Assembly (NCBI RefSeq): GCF_022682495.2
Contig: NC_071389.1
Span: forward strand, 10,159,199 to 10,223,198
Reading direction: 5' to 3'
Length of the DNA: 64,000 nt
From: Desmodus rotundus
Lineage: Eukaryota > Chordata > Mammalia > Chiroptera > Phyllostomidae
Positions 20,775-30,504 of this stretch are shown in pieces. The notes beneath the pieces were generated by a model. It was not told the DNA's origin. It made no database searches and was given only the letters and a program-made list of their open reading frames with translations. Every line of letters starts with the position of its first letter. Within the stretch, counting starts at the first letter, position 1. The position numbers were made by a program, and so were the translations under genes.

Positions 20775-20985
20775 TCACAGGGCTCCTTTAAATATTTAGC
20801 TCTCCAGCTGCTTAAAATGTAGAACTGTATCTTTGAATATACATGTATATTTTGTAGTTTGATCACAGAAACATGGACACCGTAGACAGAATGATGGGGG
20901 TGGAAGGGCGTGGCGGAGCGCTGTACCCTCAGGGACATGCAAATTAATTTTGCACGTAGGAGGAGAGGGTGCAATCTTGAAATAC
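20775..20985. promoter_or_regulatory. Candidate conserved non-coding element
   Basis: AT-rich unique block with TCAATAATTCAC, TTTAAATATTTAGC, a GAATATACATGTATATTTTG near-palindrome, and an octamer ATGCAAAT (20937-20944) joined to TAATTTTGC. Evidence is motif content and lack of recognisable repeats. Confidence 0.3.
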
Positions 20986-20987
20986 TA

Positions 20988-21050
20988 ATCATCGCTACCT
21001 TGTATTGAGTGCTTGCTGTGTGTTGGCTGTTGTGCTAAGAAATTTATTGC
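20988..21050 (-). mobile_element. MIR SINE fragment
   Basis: ATCGCTACCTTGTATTGAGTGCTTGCTGTGTG and GTTGTGCTAAG are the 3' end of a reverse MIR. Confidence 0.55.
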
Positions 21051-21079
21051 AAACTCATTCACTCACTCATCTAGCCTTG

Positions 21080-21295
21080 CCAGCTCTGGAGCTGAATAGC
21101 TTCAGTTTAAACCCTGACACCACCTCAGGGGACTGGCTGTGTACCCCTGCTGCTAGACCTTCCTGTGTCCCTGTCTCCTCCTCAGTAAAGCAGGGTGATG
21201 GCGAGGGGAAAGTAAGGGGATGCTTGTGAAGTGCCTGGAACAGTGTCTGGCAGCTTCTAAGAGTTAATAAATCTTATTATCGTTGCCATCATCAT
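21080..21295 (+). mobile_element. MIR SINE
   Basis: TGTGTCCCTGTCTCCTCCTCAGTAAAGCAGGGTGATGG and GAAGTGCCTGGAACAGTGTCTGGCAGC, then GAGTTAATAAATC, span the second half of a forward MIR, with the 5' half more diverged. Confidence 0.75.
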
Positions 21296-21299
21296 CATT

Positions 21300-21530
21300 C
21301 ACTCATTTATCATTTTGAGAAATATTTACTGAGTGCCTACCATGTGACAGGTACTGTGGGGGGCAATGGAACTCAAAGTTTCTGCCTTCAAGGAACCTCC
21401 ACGGAGGAGACATGGGCAATAAGCTAATGACAACAAAAACGAATGAACAAAGCCGGTTCAGGTTGCCATAATGTAACAGCGTGTGGCTAAGGGGAGGGGG
21501 CAAGTGGGATTTATAATGGGGTCCAGAACT
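21300..21530 (-). mobile_element. L2 LINE, left part of a split copy
   Basis: CACTCATTTATCATTTTG, ATTTACTGAGTGCCTACCATGTGACAGGTACTG and CTGCCTTCAAGGAACC follow the reverse L2 order. The next expected L2 segment appears only at 22530-22740, on the far side of a ~970-bp insertion. Confidence 0.75.
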
Positions 21531-21535
21531 CAGGG

Positions 21536-22507
21536 TGTCCAGGAAATATTAGAGAAAAATATATATGTATAGGATGTCCTTACCCCCGACAAGTCTGAGC
21601 TGGGGGATGGGACACATGGAGCAGGGCCATTAAGAGTTGTTTTGCGTAGCAACAGTTTTGCAGATAACCTCTAGAATGGTCATTTAACATATCTATAACC
21701 TTTAACTGGTTTCAGAGATATGTTAAACAACTGTGGACATGCTTTGAGCCAGGGGGATGGGAGTGACTTCCACCCAGGATGTAACTGGGAGGCAACTCGC
21801 CCTGGTTACGGAGCCTGAGTGGGAGCTTGGAGATGAGTGGCTCCACACCACAGGGCCACACCTGCCTGGACTTATTATGGCAGCCCAGTAAAGCTAGAAG
21901 AATATGGGAATGCTGGCAGGTGTAACTGATTGTGGGAGGAGTCAGAAATGGGGCTGCAGAGGAAGATTGGCGCTGGGATTTAAACCCAGGCGTGGCAGCC
22001 ATGCTGGGGCTTTTTGGGACCATGCAGCTTTAGGGTGCTCCCTTTTGCCACGTGGCTTAGGAAGCAGGAGAGACTTTGCCTGGAAGAAAAGGGGAGAAAG
22101 GACTCTTGCTGCTGGGCCATGAGAAGGTGCCGCATGGCTTTGGATTAACTGGAGATTGCAGCAGCCACACAGCTGATGGTGCCGGGAGCCTGAACCACAG
22201 ACTTCTACTTGAAGTCTGAGATACGGTACCCCGGACTGGGCAAAGGGGAGAAGGAAGGACTGTGCATTTGTGGGTATTCTAAAGGGCTTTAGTATTTTTA
22301 ATGAAGACATTAAGTCATTCAAGTCATCTGTATAACTTTTTAAATTAATCCCTTTCCTTTCCACTAATCTCTGGCATTGAGAGACATCTTTCCCTGGTGG
22401 TGGGCAAGGCGAACCTAGTATGGCGGGGGGACCCCTGGAGCACAAGGGTGGGTCCACTTGGTAATAATATATCATTCACCACCCCCCCAGTCTGTTCTGT
22501 AACAACA
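21536..22507 (+). mobile_element. Probable solo LTR of an endogenous retrovirus
   Basis: The ~972-bp insertion interrupts one L2 copy. It starts TGTCCAGG and ends AACAACA, and a 4-bp AGGG lies on both sides (21532-21535 and 22508-22511), as expected for a gammaretrovirus-like (ERV1) target duplication. GGTAATAATATATC near the end could be a decayed AATAAA signal. No gag, pol or env was seen, so this would be a solo LTR. The family is not named and the ends are inferred. Confidence 0.45.
21683..21727. repeat. 12-bp perfect inverted repeat
   Basis: TTTAACATATCT (21683-21694) and its exact complement AGATATGTTAAA (21716-21727) flank a 21-base loop, inside the U3-like part of the probable LTR. 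Confidence 0.85.
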
Positions 22508-22529
22508 AGGGGGGGGGAGGCAATGAACC

Positions 22530-22740
22530 CAATGATGGGATAGAGGGGCACTGAGTTAGCCAGGTGGCCAGGGAAGGTCTATCTGAAGAAGTGACCTTAA
22601 AGCTGAAATTTGAAATATGAAAAGTTGCTCAGTACAGAGAGTTCTAGGCAGAAGGAACAGCAAGTGCAAAGGCCCTGAGGCAAGAAGTAGCTGGATGCAT
22701 CAGAAGGAAAGAAAGAAGGTCCTTGTGGCTGGAGAGTAGC
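22530..22740 (-). mobile_element. L2 LINE, right part of a split copy
   Basis: TGATGGGATAGAGGGGC, GGCCAGGGAAGGTCTATCTGAAGAAGTGACC, TTCTAGGCAGAAGGAACAGCAAGTGCAAAGGCCCTGAGG are the interior of a reverse L2 and continue from 21300-21530. Confidence 0.75.
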
Positions 22741-22794
22741 ATAACTTTGAAAACTCTCCAGGGAATCTGGAACACTTTGAGGATGTGGAAAAGG

Positions 22795-22890
22795 AAGACC
22801 AGAGATGTGTAGAGATTGGCCCAAGGCTACACAGCTGGCATTGGTAAAACCAAGGTCTGTCTGACTCCTGAGCCTGTGCCCCTAAAGAAC
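22795..22890 (-). mobile_element. MIR SINE fragment
   Basis: TTGGCCCAAGGCTACACAGCTGGCATTGG, then GTCTGTCTGACTCCTGAGCCTGTGCC, is the 5' half of a reverse MIR. Confidence 0.65.
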
Positions 22891-23229
22891 ACACCAGAAC
22901 ACTCCCAAGTGGGAGCACAGACCCCCCCCCCCACAGCCCAACTTGGGTGTGTCCAGTGTGAATTCCTGGTGACTCTGAATCAGGGAGAGTCCGGAGAGAG
23001 GCAGCCGGGTCCTCTTGGAGATCTGACAGTCACTCAAGCCAGCCACTACAAACCCTGCCAAGGAGAGGCCCTGCGGGACCCTTCCTAGTGAGCACATCAA
23101 AGGCACCTCCAATTAGCATCTCCCTGGGCAACAAACCAGCCACACCAGACGATTCCAAATTGTAGTACAGGCTCACACGGGCAGTGGGGAAAGGAAGCAG
23201 GCACAGGGCTGACAAGATGGGGTGTTCGT
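22891..23229. other. No recognised feature
   Basis: Unassigned. It includes a C10-11 run near 22922-22932. Confidence 0.4.
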
Positions 23230-23395
23230 GTAGCCCTTTTTCTATGCCAAGCTGCTGTGCTATTGTCCTTGTGCGTCATTTAATCTTCATAATTATTTAG
23301 AGCTGTAGAAATGACCACCCTGATGTTAAAAACATGGAGCTCACCAGTATCAGGCAATTCACCTGCTGGAACCCAGCTCCAAAGCCCACCTCTCC
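23230..23395 (-). mobile_element. MIR SINE
   Basis: GTCATTTAATCTTCATAATTATTTAGAGC, AAAACATGGAGCTCACC and CTGGAACCCAGCTCC fit a diverged reverse MIR. Confidence 0.55.
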
Positions 23396-23769
23396 ACCTC
23401 AAACCATCAGTGCTTCCAGATGATGCTTAGCTAAGGCTAAGAAGCGTGACGTAGACTCGAATTACCCATCTTTGTCACAGCCACTCATTGGCCAGTGTCT
23501 GCCATGCCAGAACCTTCTGAGATATGGTCACACTCATTCACAACCAAGGTGGCCATTGGGTCTGGGAATTAACAGAAATCTTTCCAAAAATTCTTAATAC
23601 AGTTCTCAGGCACTCCAGGAGCTGCCGGGGTACCAGCTCTGGGAGAAGACATGTCACCTTTGGAAGCACCGAGTTGTCCTCATGGAGTGTGACCAAATGT
23701 GACTTTGGGGAGGGAAGAGGAGCATTGAGGTGTACACAGCAGAGCTGGCTCATAAACAACGTTTTAGGG
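23396..23769. other. No recognised feature
   Basis: Unassigned unique sequence with no supported gene or repeat. Confidence 0.4.
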
Positions 23770-23893
23770 TAGGGCTGTGAATTCCGGAAGGGCAGGGCCA
23801 CGTCTATCCATTTTATCACTCAATCTCCCAGACCTAGGACCTAGCATAGGGCCTGGTGCATAGTAGGGGTTCCAATAAATAGGTGACGAATGA
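23770..23893 (+). mobile_element. L2 LINE, 3' end
   Basis: GGAAGGGCAGGGCCACGTCTATCC, CCTAGGACCTAGCATAGGGCCTGGTGCATAGTAGGGG and AATAAATAGGTGACGAATGA are the terminal L2 segment and tail. Confidence 0.8.
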
Positions 23894-23894
23894 T

Positions 23895-24240
23895 AACAAT
23901 AGCCCACGTTTATTGGGTCCATCCTAGGTACCAGACACTCTGCTGAGAGCTGTACGTCGGTGGTGTGCAGCCTCAGCTGCCTATGGAACTACTTCCAGAG
24001 ATTGAAAAGACATCGACACAGAGTCCCGTGCCCCCAGTATCCTGTTTTAATTGATTGAGAGTGCAACCTGGACACTGGCATTTTTTAAAGTTTTCCAGGT
24101 GGCTAAGGGGCAGCCAAGGCGGGAAGCCTTGTTTTCCATGCCTCACCTGATCTCACACTTCCGTGAGCTCTAGAATGTGGTTACCATTAGTGTACCCATT
24201 TTGCAGATGAGAAAGTAGATGCTCAGAAAGGTCAGAGCGA
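23895..24240 (-). mobile_element. MIR SINE split by a hAT element
   Basis: The left part (23895-23963) shows CACGTTTATTGGGTCC and CCAGACACTCTGCTGAG. The right part (about 24165-24240) shows GTACCCATTTTGCAGATGAGAAAGTAGATGCTCAGAAAGG. Together they form one reverse MIR with a ~170-bp MER5-like element in between. Confidence 0.6.
23964..24120 (+). mobile_element. hAT-Charlie element, MER5-like
   Basis: The order TGGTGTGCAGCCTCAGC, GTCCCGTGCCCCCAG, GACACTGGCATTTTTTAAAG and TTTTCCAGGTGGC follows the MER5 pattern 'TTGGTGTGC...CCCACCCCCAGAG...GCATTT..AA.AAG.TCCCAGGTG'. Non-autonomous and old. Confidence 0.5.
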
Positions 24241-24439
24241 TGGAAAAAGGAAGAAGGTGTGGGCCAGGTTAGGAAGCTCCTCTTAAAGGAAGTGGCTCCA
24301 CCTGCAGATAGGTCCCACCCTGGACTGTTTCTAGAGCAAGGGTGACACCTTTCTGTGCCTCTAACCTGTCCTTGGGTCAGAAATGTTTGGATTTGGGGCA
24401 GGCAGACGTCTGGCTCAAGGACAACCAGCCCATAGAATG
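24241..24439. other. No recognised feature
   Basis: Unassigned unique sequence. Confidence 0.4.
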
Positions 24440-25260
24440 GACAGTAGCACATGGAGAGTCTGACATGAAAAACCTTCCCTCGTAGCATAACCCCAGTTTA
24501 TACAAGTTAAATAAGCATTTATGACATTAATTGCTTGATATTGCATTTGACAAACCGGTGAGCAGATCCATGCAGTGTTCACATTTTCCTCCTTCATCCC
24601 ACATGTTCACTTTCCTCATTGGATCCTCTAATCAGCTCTGCCCTTCTGAAAGCAATGATTGGAGCCTCCGGGCAAGCCATTCGTTCGCACGCTTGTTCAT
24701 TTCTTCGTTCATTTCGTGTCTTCCCTGTGCCAGGCTGTCTCCCGGATGTCGGAGTGTTTTCTTGTGAGTAACCACCCATCAAACAGCAATGAGAGAAGGA
24801 CCCGGATTCCTGTCGATTTCACTTGCTTTAATGTAAAACAGGGTTGGCTGCATTTCAGTTTTGCTAGTCTGTCTTGCACGGTCCAAACCCCAGTTATCTC
24901 TGCTTCACTAAGTCTTGAGATTGGTTTGGACCTGGAACATCTATTCTTTGGAACTATTAAAAGTGGTTTAATTGGCTGTTCAGGGAGGTCCTCCTCTCTG
25001 CTCTCCAAATGGATCATCCTCTCCGTCTCTCCCAAGAACGGGGAGGCTGGCAGCCCTCGCCTGGATGATCCACCCTCTGGATTTATCTTTCTTCCTCTGG
25101 GTCCCAGAAGCACCCGATGGCGCATTGCAGATCCAGCCTCTGTTCGGAGCCGCACATCCAAATCCTCCCTCAGACACCCACTCGAGCCCACAAAGCTACG
25201 GCTCCACAAGGCGGGCAGTGCCAGCCAGCATCTTCCAAAGAGAGGCCAGATACTTTTAAA
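24440..25260. promoter_or_regulatory. Candidate conserved non-coding region, unusually open in several frames
   Basis: Two unique blocks: 24440-24680 (GTTAAATAAGCATTTATGACATTAATTGC) and 24780-25260. The second is open for ~200 codons on the plus strand and ~165 on the minus strand, with no recognisable protein. A TTCGTTCATTTC-rich stretch at 24685-24760 could be a worn L2 tail. An exon is not excluded, but no clear splice-site pair with conserved frame was seen. Confidence 0.3.
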
Positions 25261-25431
25261 AATTCAAACCTTACCTGGATGAGCCATGGGGATGGTGTTG
25301 TCCAAAGGAGGAATTCAGGAGAACTTCAGGAGAAAGAGAGACGGCGGCCTGGGATCCCGTCACGTGGCAGAAAGACAGAGACTGGGGAGTCCGATTGTCC
25401 TGATGCACTGGCCTGTCCCCATGTGTTTGTA

Positions 25432-25512
25432 GGAGACACAGGCCTTCCCACTCTAGGCCGTTTGACCTTGAGCAAGTCACCTACCCTCCTTGAGCCTGTC
25501 TTGTGATTCACA
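25432..25512 (+). mobile_element. MIR SINE fragment
   Basis: TTTGACCTTGAGCAAGTCACCTACCCTCCTTGAGCCTG is the central MIR segment 'TGTGACCTTGGGCAAGTTACTTAACCTCTCTGAGCCT'. Confidence 0.75.
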
Positions 25513-25534
25513 GCCTTTCTGAGAAGTTGAGTAG

Positions 25535-25725
25535 GCCAGTTAGGGTTGCCTGCTAAAGAAACCCAGTTAAATTGGGGATTTATCATTAAAATAAGAATAA
25601 TTTTATAGTATAAGTACATCTCAAATATTGCATAATCAAATATTACATGAGACATACTTTATGCCCCCAAATTGCTCATTCTGTGTTTTTGTTTGCTAAA
25701 TCTGGCAACTTCACCTGACCATTCT
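25535..25725. mobile_element. Palindromic DNA-transposon relic
   Basis: The element is nearly self-complementary: GGGTTGCC at the left end faces CTGGCAAC at the right, ACCCAGTTAAATTGG is inside, and AGTATAAGTACATCTCAAATATTGCA faces a diverged complement ATTACATGAGACATACTT. Such inverted-repeat, non-autonomous elements are known in mammals; I do not name the family. Confidence 0.6.
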
Positions 25726-25754
25726 AAACAGTAAGTCCCGAAACTCCACTTTAC

Positions 25755-25777
25755 TAAAATAAATAAATAAATAAAAA
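25755..25777. repeat. (AAAT)n microsatellite
   Basis: About five AAAT units directly left of an L2 segment. Confidence 0.9.
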
Positions 25778-25781
25778 TGCT

Positions 25782-25960
25782 CAGAGGCCTTTAGTGGTTT
25801 TTCATCACCCACAGGATAAGGTAAAAAGCCTTTAACCTGGCATCTGACCTAGAAGCCCTCCCCAGCCCCAGCCCCTGCCCCATTTGGAGCGGGCGCCTAG
25901 CCACTGCCTGGTGCCCACTGCTCGGGTCTGGCCCGATCCCTGAAACACCTGCCGGCAGCT
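25782..25960 (+). mobile_element. L2 LINE, interior 3' segment
   Basis: CCTTTAGTGGTTTTTCATCACCCACAGGATAAGGTAAAAAGCC, then a CTGGCATCTGACC string and AAGCCCTCC, matches the L2 'CTTCAATGGCTCCCCATTGCCTACAGGATAAAGTCCAAACTCC...CTGGCATTCAAGGCCCTCC'. Confidence 0.85.
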
Positions 25961-26034
25961 GGTGGCAGGGGCGAGTAGCCTGGCCTCTGTTTGGTTGGCA
26001 TTTCCCATTCGCCACCTCCCCAGATAAAGTCACA

Positions 26035-26260
26035 TCTCCGCCAGTCGTGGAGCCCTACTGTCTAATGTATATAGCGGCACTCTGCTCAGAATCAAACCTC
26101 ACACCGAAATAGACGGAGACCCAGCAAACCTTCTCTACCTTTTCGGGGCACTAAAAATTCCATTACCTTTTCCCTGGCCGTGGAGGAGCTCAGAAAGTGC
26201 CTGATCAGAGATAAAGGCTCTGCAGTGGGTGAGCGGCCATAACTCACCGAGTGCTGGCAG
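26035..26260. promoter_or_regulatory. Candidate conserved non-coding element
   Basis: Repeat-free block with retained CpG and AT-rich sites: GTCTAATGTATATAGCGGC, CACACCGAAATAGACGGAG and CACTAAAAATTCCATTACC, plus GCGGCCATAACTCACCGAG at the edge. Compositional evidence only. Confidence 0.3.
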
Positions 26261-28309
26261 GCATCACGGGCGCAGGGACGGTGTGCTGTTTGGAGAGCAC
26301 TTCCCTCCCTTTACTGCCTCGTTGGACACCCCAAGCTGCCTCTGGGGGTTCAGACAACACAGGCTGAGAAACACTTGAAGGAGGGGCAGGACATGGGGAA
26401 GGCAGAGAAGAGGGACTTGCAGGAAAGATGGAGTGGAAGGGATGGCTGGAGCTCCCCTGCATCCTGGGGACAGCCGCCTGAGCATCGTGCCATCTGGAAA
26501 AATGGGAGCCACATGCTACTTCTCAGGGGGTGAAGACACAACTGAGATGGTATGTGGGACGTGTCCCCAGGCAGAGTCTGCCGTGAAGTATCCTTTCGCT
26601 AACGCACAGCCTACAGTTGGACATCTAGGGGGCCCCTCCAAGGCCCGCTCTCATCAGACGGCATTGAATTGACGCAGTGCTGAGTAGGAGGCTCAGCTGA
26701 TGCAGACACAAGTCCCTGCCTCTGAGTCCCCACACCTGCCACACACCCTGGAGACATTTCGGGGCCTGTCACCTCTGCCTGGGCCGTCCATCTCTGCCCT
26801 GGAGAATCACGGGGAGGCCAAGAAGCCTAAGCCCAGCCTCCATTCTCCAGAAATAACCTATGGCTCTCCAACTTTTCCCAGCCATCATCCCAAACAACCC
26901 TGAGGTTGGGCCCCATGGCCACCTCCTTCACAGAGAAGGGTGTCAACGCTTAGACACTGAACTCACCGGCGCTGCTAAGCAGCAGGCTGGGCTGTTTGAT
27001 TCCCGGACGGCGACCTTCACCGCTGGGCCTGGAAAGAGACTGGGGATGGGTTTCAGCTGTGTGCCCACAGTCTTGAAATGTCCATCCTTCCCTCTTCCTT
27101 CATCCCAGGGACAGAGAGGGGCCCCAGTGCCCTCTCACCCTGGCCCACCACGAGCACCCAGGTTTGCTTCGAACCTGGCCCGCAGCCGCTCTCAGCAGTG
27201 AGCTCCCCTTCCTTTCCCCCCTCAGCTGCAACCTTTTTCCTGGGTGTTTTTTTCTTTATTTCTCTCTGTGGCTCTGGCCCTCTCTCTGATATTGAAAAAA
27301 AAACACACAATAACTAAACACATTTTATACAGTCTTTGATGTCTAATGAACTCAGGCCCCGGATTGATAAGTATGCAGATGGAGTGCAGACCGGAGCTGG
27401 GCAGGCAGCGCTTCTGTTGGAGAACCCCCTCCAGGGGCGGAGGAGGGGTGCAGGCTCTGGGTGGGGGGTGGTCCCCCAGGAGCAGAGGTGGTGGAGGGGG
27501 GTGTGCATAAGTCCCAGAAGGAGGCTGCCCCCCATGGAGGCTTTGAGAGGGGACTTGGTCTCTCAGAGGCTGGATCATTGGAGGTTCCCTCTCAAAACAC
27601 GGAGGGAGAAAGGGTGTTTTGTGTCCCCCAAGGCCTCCGAGGGCATCTTTGCACCCAGGAGAAAATAAACACAGGGAGTTGTTGAGGTTCCGTGTTCACT
27701 TGTGGAATACAGGTGCATGCGTGCAAGTGGCCAGGAGAGGGTGTGGCAGTTGGCCTCCTTCATCCACCCCTCCCTGTAACGTTGCTTGGATGAGGACCTC
27801 ACCCCAAGTGTAGACACTCAGCCACAGCACTGGGGCCGTCATGCCCTGTTGGTCCAGAGGAAGAGGTGCAGCAGTCCACAGGTCCAGGGGGGCAGGAATC
27901 GTCTGCCTGCAGGGAGGTCCAGGCTGAAGGAGGAAGTTCCAGCCCTTACCCCTAGGAAGTTCCCAGTGAAGTGGGGGAAGGAGGGCCCACAGAAACATGA
28001 GAACCACTGACCCGGGAGAAGTCTTAGCCCCCAAACTTCTGTGGAGTGAGAGGTGCCTGCTCTGCTTCCCAGTCCCACTGCTGCCACCTCTGAGGTGGTC
28101 TCCAGGCTTGGTCCTGCCCCCCATTCTTTCTCAGGTCTCTGGCTGACCCTGACCCCTCTGACCCCATCTCACTTCCACTTAAACCCCTGCATCTGGTGCA
28201 CACAAGTGAAAAATAGGTCCCAGGAGCATCTCACTGCTAAGGTGACTTCCTATTCTTACTTTTTAAAATTCCACGTTCTTTCCCCAAATTCAAACAACAC
28301 GGTCCTACC
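26261..28309. other. Two kilobases of repeat-poor, GC-rich sequence
   Basis: No gene, exon or dispersed repeat could be supported. Local features are an A9 run near 27295, G-rich strings around 27420-27510 and purine-rich strings around 27600. It is the largest stretch of the window in which I recognise nothing. Confidence 0.45.
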
Positions 28310-28860
28310 ACTTCATACTGATCAGATTGGAAAACATTAGAAAACTGGAGAGTGCTGTGTTGGCCACACTGTGGGGAGCTCCATGTTCTGGAAGACACCT
28401 GGCAACATTGAGGGAAACGAAGTATCGTGTACCTATGACCTCACGATCCCACTCCTGGGAGAGACCAGGGAAACCCTCCCACAGGTACAGGGGGGCAACC
28501 TGGGTGCCCACTATTAAGGGAGCAGATAACTCTCTAGAAACTTCTGTAGCGGTCAGAGCATAGAATAAGATTTGCATACAGCAACACAGGTAGACCTTAA
28601 AAACACGGCATTAAATGAAAAAAAATTAAGCAACAGAATGAGATCTATAGCCCAATACAATTTATGTAAATTAAAACACATTCGTGTGATAAACAACACC
28701 ATATATTTTACAGGAAGCCTCCACATCTCAGAGCATATATCAGAGGTGTTAGAGGGGGGTGGTGGAAGGGCAGGTAGGGAGGGGCAGGAGATCGGAATTG
28801 GGGGGACAAGGGAGAAAATGGAAGAGAGCAAAGCAATTCTGAGGCCATGTCAGACATGGT
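28310..28860 (+). mobile_element. L1M/HAL1-like LINE, 3' fragment
   Basis: TATGACCTCACGATCCCACTCCTGGGA, GTAGACCTTAAAAACACGGCATTAAATG, then CAATTTATGTAAATTAAAACACATTCG and AAACAACACCATATATTTTACAGG follow the ORF2 C-terminal and 3' UTR order of an old L1 or HAL1. The coding part is broken. Confidence 0.7.
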
Positions 28861-29004
28861 GGAAACAGGTGGTGAGCCGAAGGGTGTGGTGAACTTGACC
28901 GACCCTTCTTTCACGGTAAAGGGAATAAGTGACTGACTAATCTGTCTTCCACCCACCCCCGCTTCAGCCTGTAACTCCCATGGGCTCAGAAGAGATTTGG
29001 ACGA

Positions 29005-29215
29005 GGTCCCTCAGCCTCGGCACTGTTGACATTTTGCTGTGGGGACTGTTCTGTGCGTCACAGGCACTTTAGCAGCATCCAGCATCTTCCCGCCAGCTGC
29101 CAATAGCACTCACGGAGTTATGACAGCCAAAATGCTTCCAGACCTTGCTAGAGGTCCCCAGGGGGACAAAATCACCCTTGGCTGGGAACCACTGAGTGGG
29201 AATAAAAGTCTGAAA
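29005..29215 (-). mobile_element. MER20 hAT-Charlie element
   Basis: GGCACTGTTGACATTTTGCTGTGGGGACTGTTCTGTGCG, TTTAGCAGCATCC, CTAGAGGTCCCCAGGGGGACAAAATCACCC and TGGGAACCACTG are MER20 read in reverse, nearly full length. Confidence 0.85.
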
Positions 29216-29334
29216 AACTGCTCCAGATCTTCCAGGTAAGCGGCCCACACGGGCTTTACCCAAACACACATGCACAGAGAGAGAGAGAGCGAGCCTCGGG
29301 GCCAGGCTTGGCTGGGAGCTCCATCTTGCAAGCT

Positions 29335-29545
29335 GCTGGTGTCACTTGCACGTGTAAATCAAGGCTCTGTGGAGATTCCAGTTACAGCCCTGAATCTGCT
29401 TCTGCCTTGGGCTTCCTCCTAATTTTAACCGGCAGCTGGATTTGCATAGGACATTTGCATCTGAGATTACCCATGGTTCCCTGGGAGACACAGGCTATAG
29501 CAGACGATGGCAAAACAAAGTATAATTCCATTCCAGCTTCCAAAG
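29335..29545. promoter_or_regulatory. Candidate enhancer with paired octamer motifs
   Basis: ATTTGCAT, the reverse of the POU octamer ATGCAAAT, occurs twice in the same orientation at 29440-29447 and 29453-29460. A SOX-like AACAAAG lies near 29515. The block is repeat-free and also has TCCTAATTTTAACCGG. Octamer pairing is seen directly; enhancer function is inferred. Confidence 0.4.
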
Positions 29546-29814
29546 GAGGAGGGGGGAAAGGGGGAGTGCTTCAGGGAGGGAGGGTACTTGTAGGAAATTT
29601 CAGGGCCTCATGTTCTTGAAGAGGGGTTGGGAAGGGAATATTCTATTTGGCAATGGGCAGAGAGGACTGTCCATCCTGGCATTTGGCATACGAATTAGTG
29701 AATCAAGTAGTGGATGAGTAGGGCCCCTGAGGCTCCATCAGCCAGGGCTGCTGTCCCAGTGGAGGCAGGCAGAGCAACAGACCCAACCTCTGTCCCCAGG
29801 AGCACAAACACCCA
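29546..29814. other. No recognised feature
   Basis: Unassigned. It begins with a G/A-rich run (29545-29590). Confidence 0.4.
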
Positions 29815-30025
29815 CCAGCACTGCCTGGGATGTGCCAGACAGTGTCCCTAAGTGCTTTCCCCACACAGGACCATTCATCACACAGCCCCCCACTCTCAAA
29901 GGAGGCATTACTGCCCTCCTTTTGAAGAGGAGGAAGCAGAGGCTCCCAGGTCCCACCCTTAGGAAAGAGTGAAGCCTGAACTGAAACAGAATTCTGCCAG
30001 GTTCTAAAACCAGTCTTCTTTCCAA
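29815..30025 (-). mobile_element. MIR SINE, diverged
   Basis: GGGATGTGCCAGACAGTGTCCCTAAGTGCTTTCCCC, GAAGAGGAGGAAGCAGAGGCTCCCAGG and AAAACCAGTCTTCTTTCC follow the reverse MIR order. Confidence 0.65.
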
Positions 30026-30239
30026 GCCTCCTTATCACTGACTTGCAAAGTTAATGAGCAAAGCAAGGGAGTCTTAGGCAATGCTTCAGAGGGGCAGACA
30101 GCCTCTCCCTTACACTCTAGCAGCTCTTATCCGTGCAAGACTTAGCCAGGTCTGGACAAACACCTATAAGCCATGACCCAGAAGCCAGGTGAGGTGTGTA
30201 TGTTCCACATGGGTCAAGGCTTCCCAGGAAACTGTCCTG

Positions 30240-30445
30240 CTCTCCCCGCACCCACCCCCAGGCACCTTGTGGCCCTCTGTTACTGCATGTAATTTATTCG
30301 TTTTCTCTTTTTTGTTGTTCTCTTTTTGCATATACTTTATTTTTTCTGTCTCTCTCTCCCCTGCTAGACCAGGAACGTCTTAGGGGCAGAGTTTATGGCT
30401 GCTCCTCTCTCTGTCCCCAGTACTCAGGAAAAATAGGTGCTGCAA
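30240..30445 (+). mobile_element. L2 LINE, 3' end
   Basis: AGGCACCTTGTGGCCCTCTG, TGCATATACTTTATTTTT, CTCTCCCCTGCTAGACC and GAGTTTATGGCTGC, then TCTGTCCCCAGTACTCAG, fit the L2 3' end. Confidence 0.65.
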
Positions 30446-30504
30446 ACTGAGCTAACTTTGGACTGGGAACAGGAGGGCCACCAAAACACATCATTCCAGT
30501 TGAA

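Noticed and set aside
13890..21295. MIR pairs as functional inverted repeats
   Set aside because: Neighbouring opposite MIRs are expected at this density. No evidence of selection on pairing.
24685..24760. L2 tail in reverse
   Set aside because: TTCGTTCATTTC-like words and CTGTGCCAGGCTGT are suggestive but too few to call as a separate feature.
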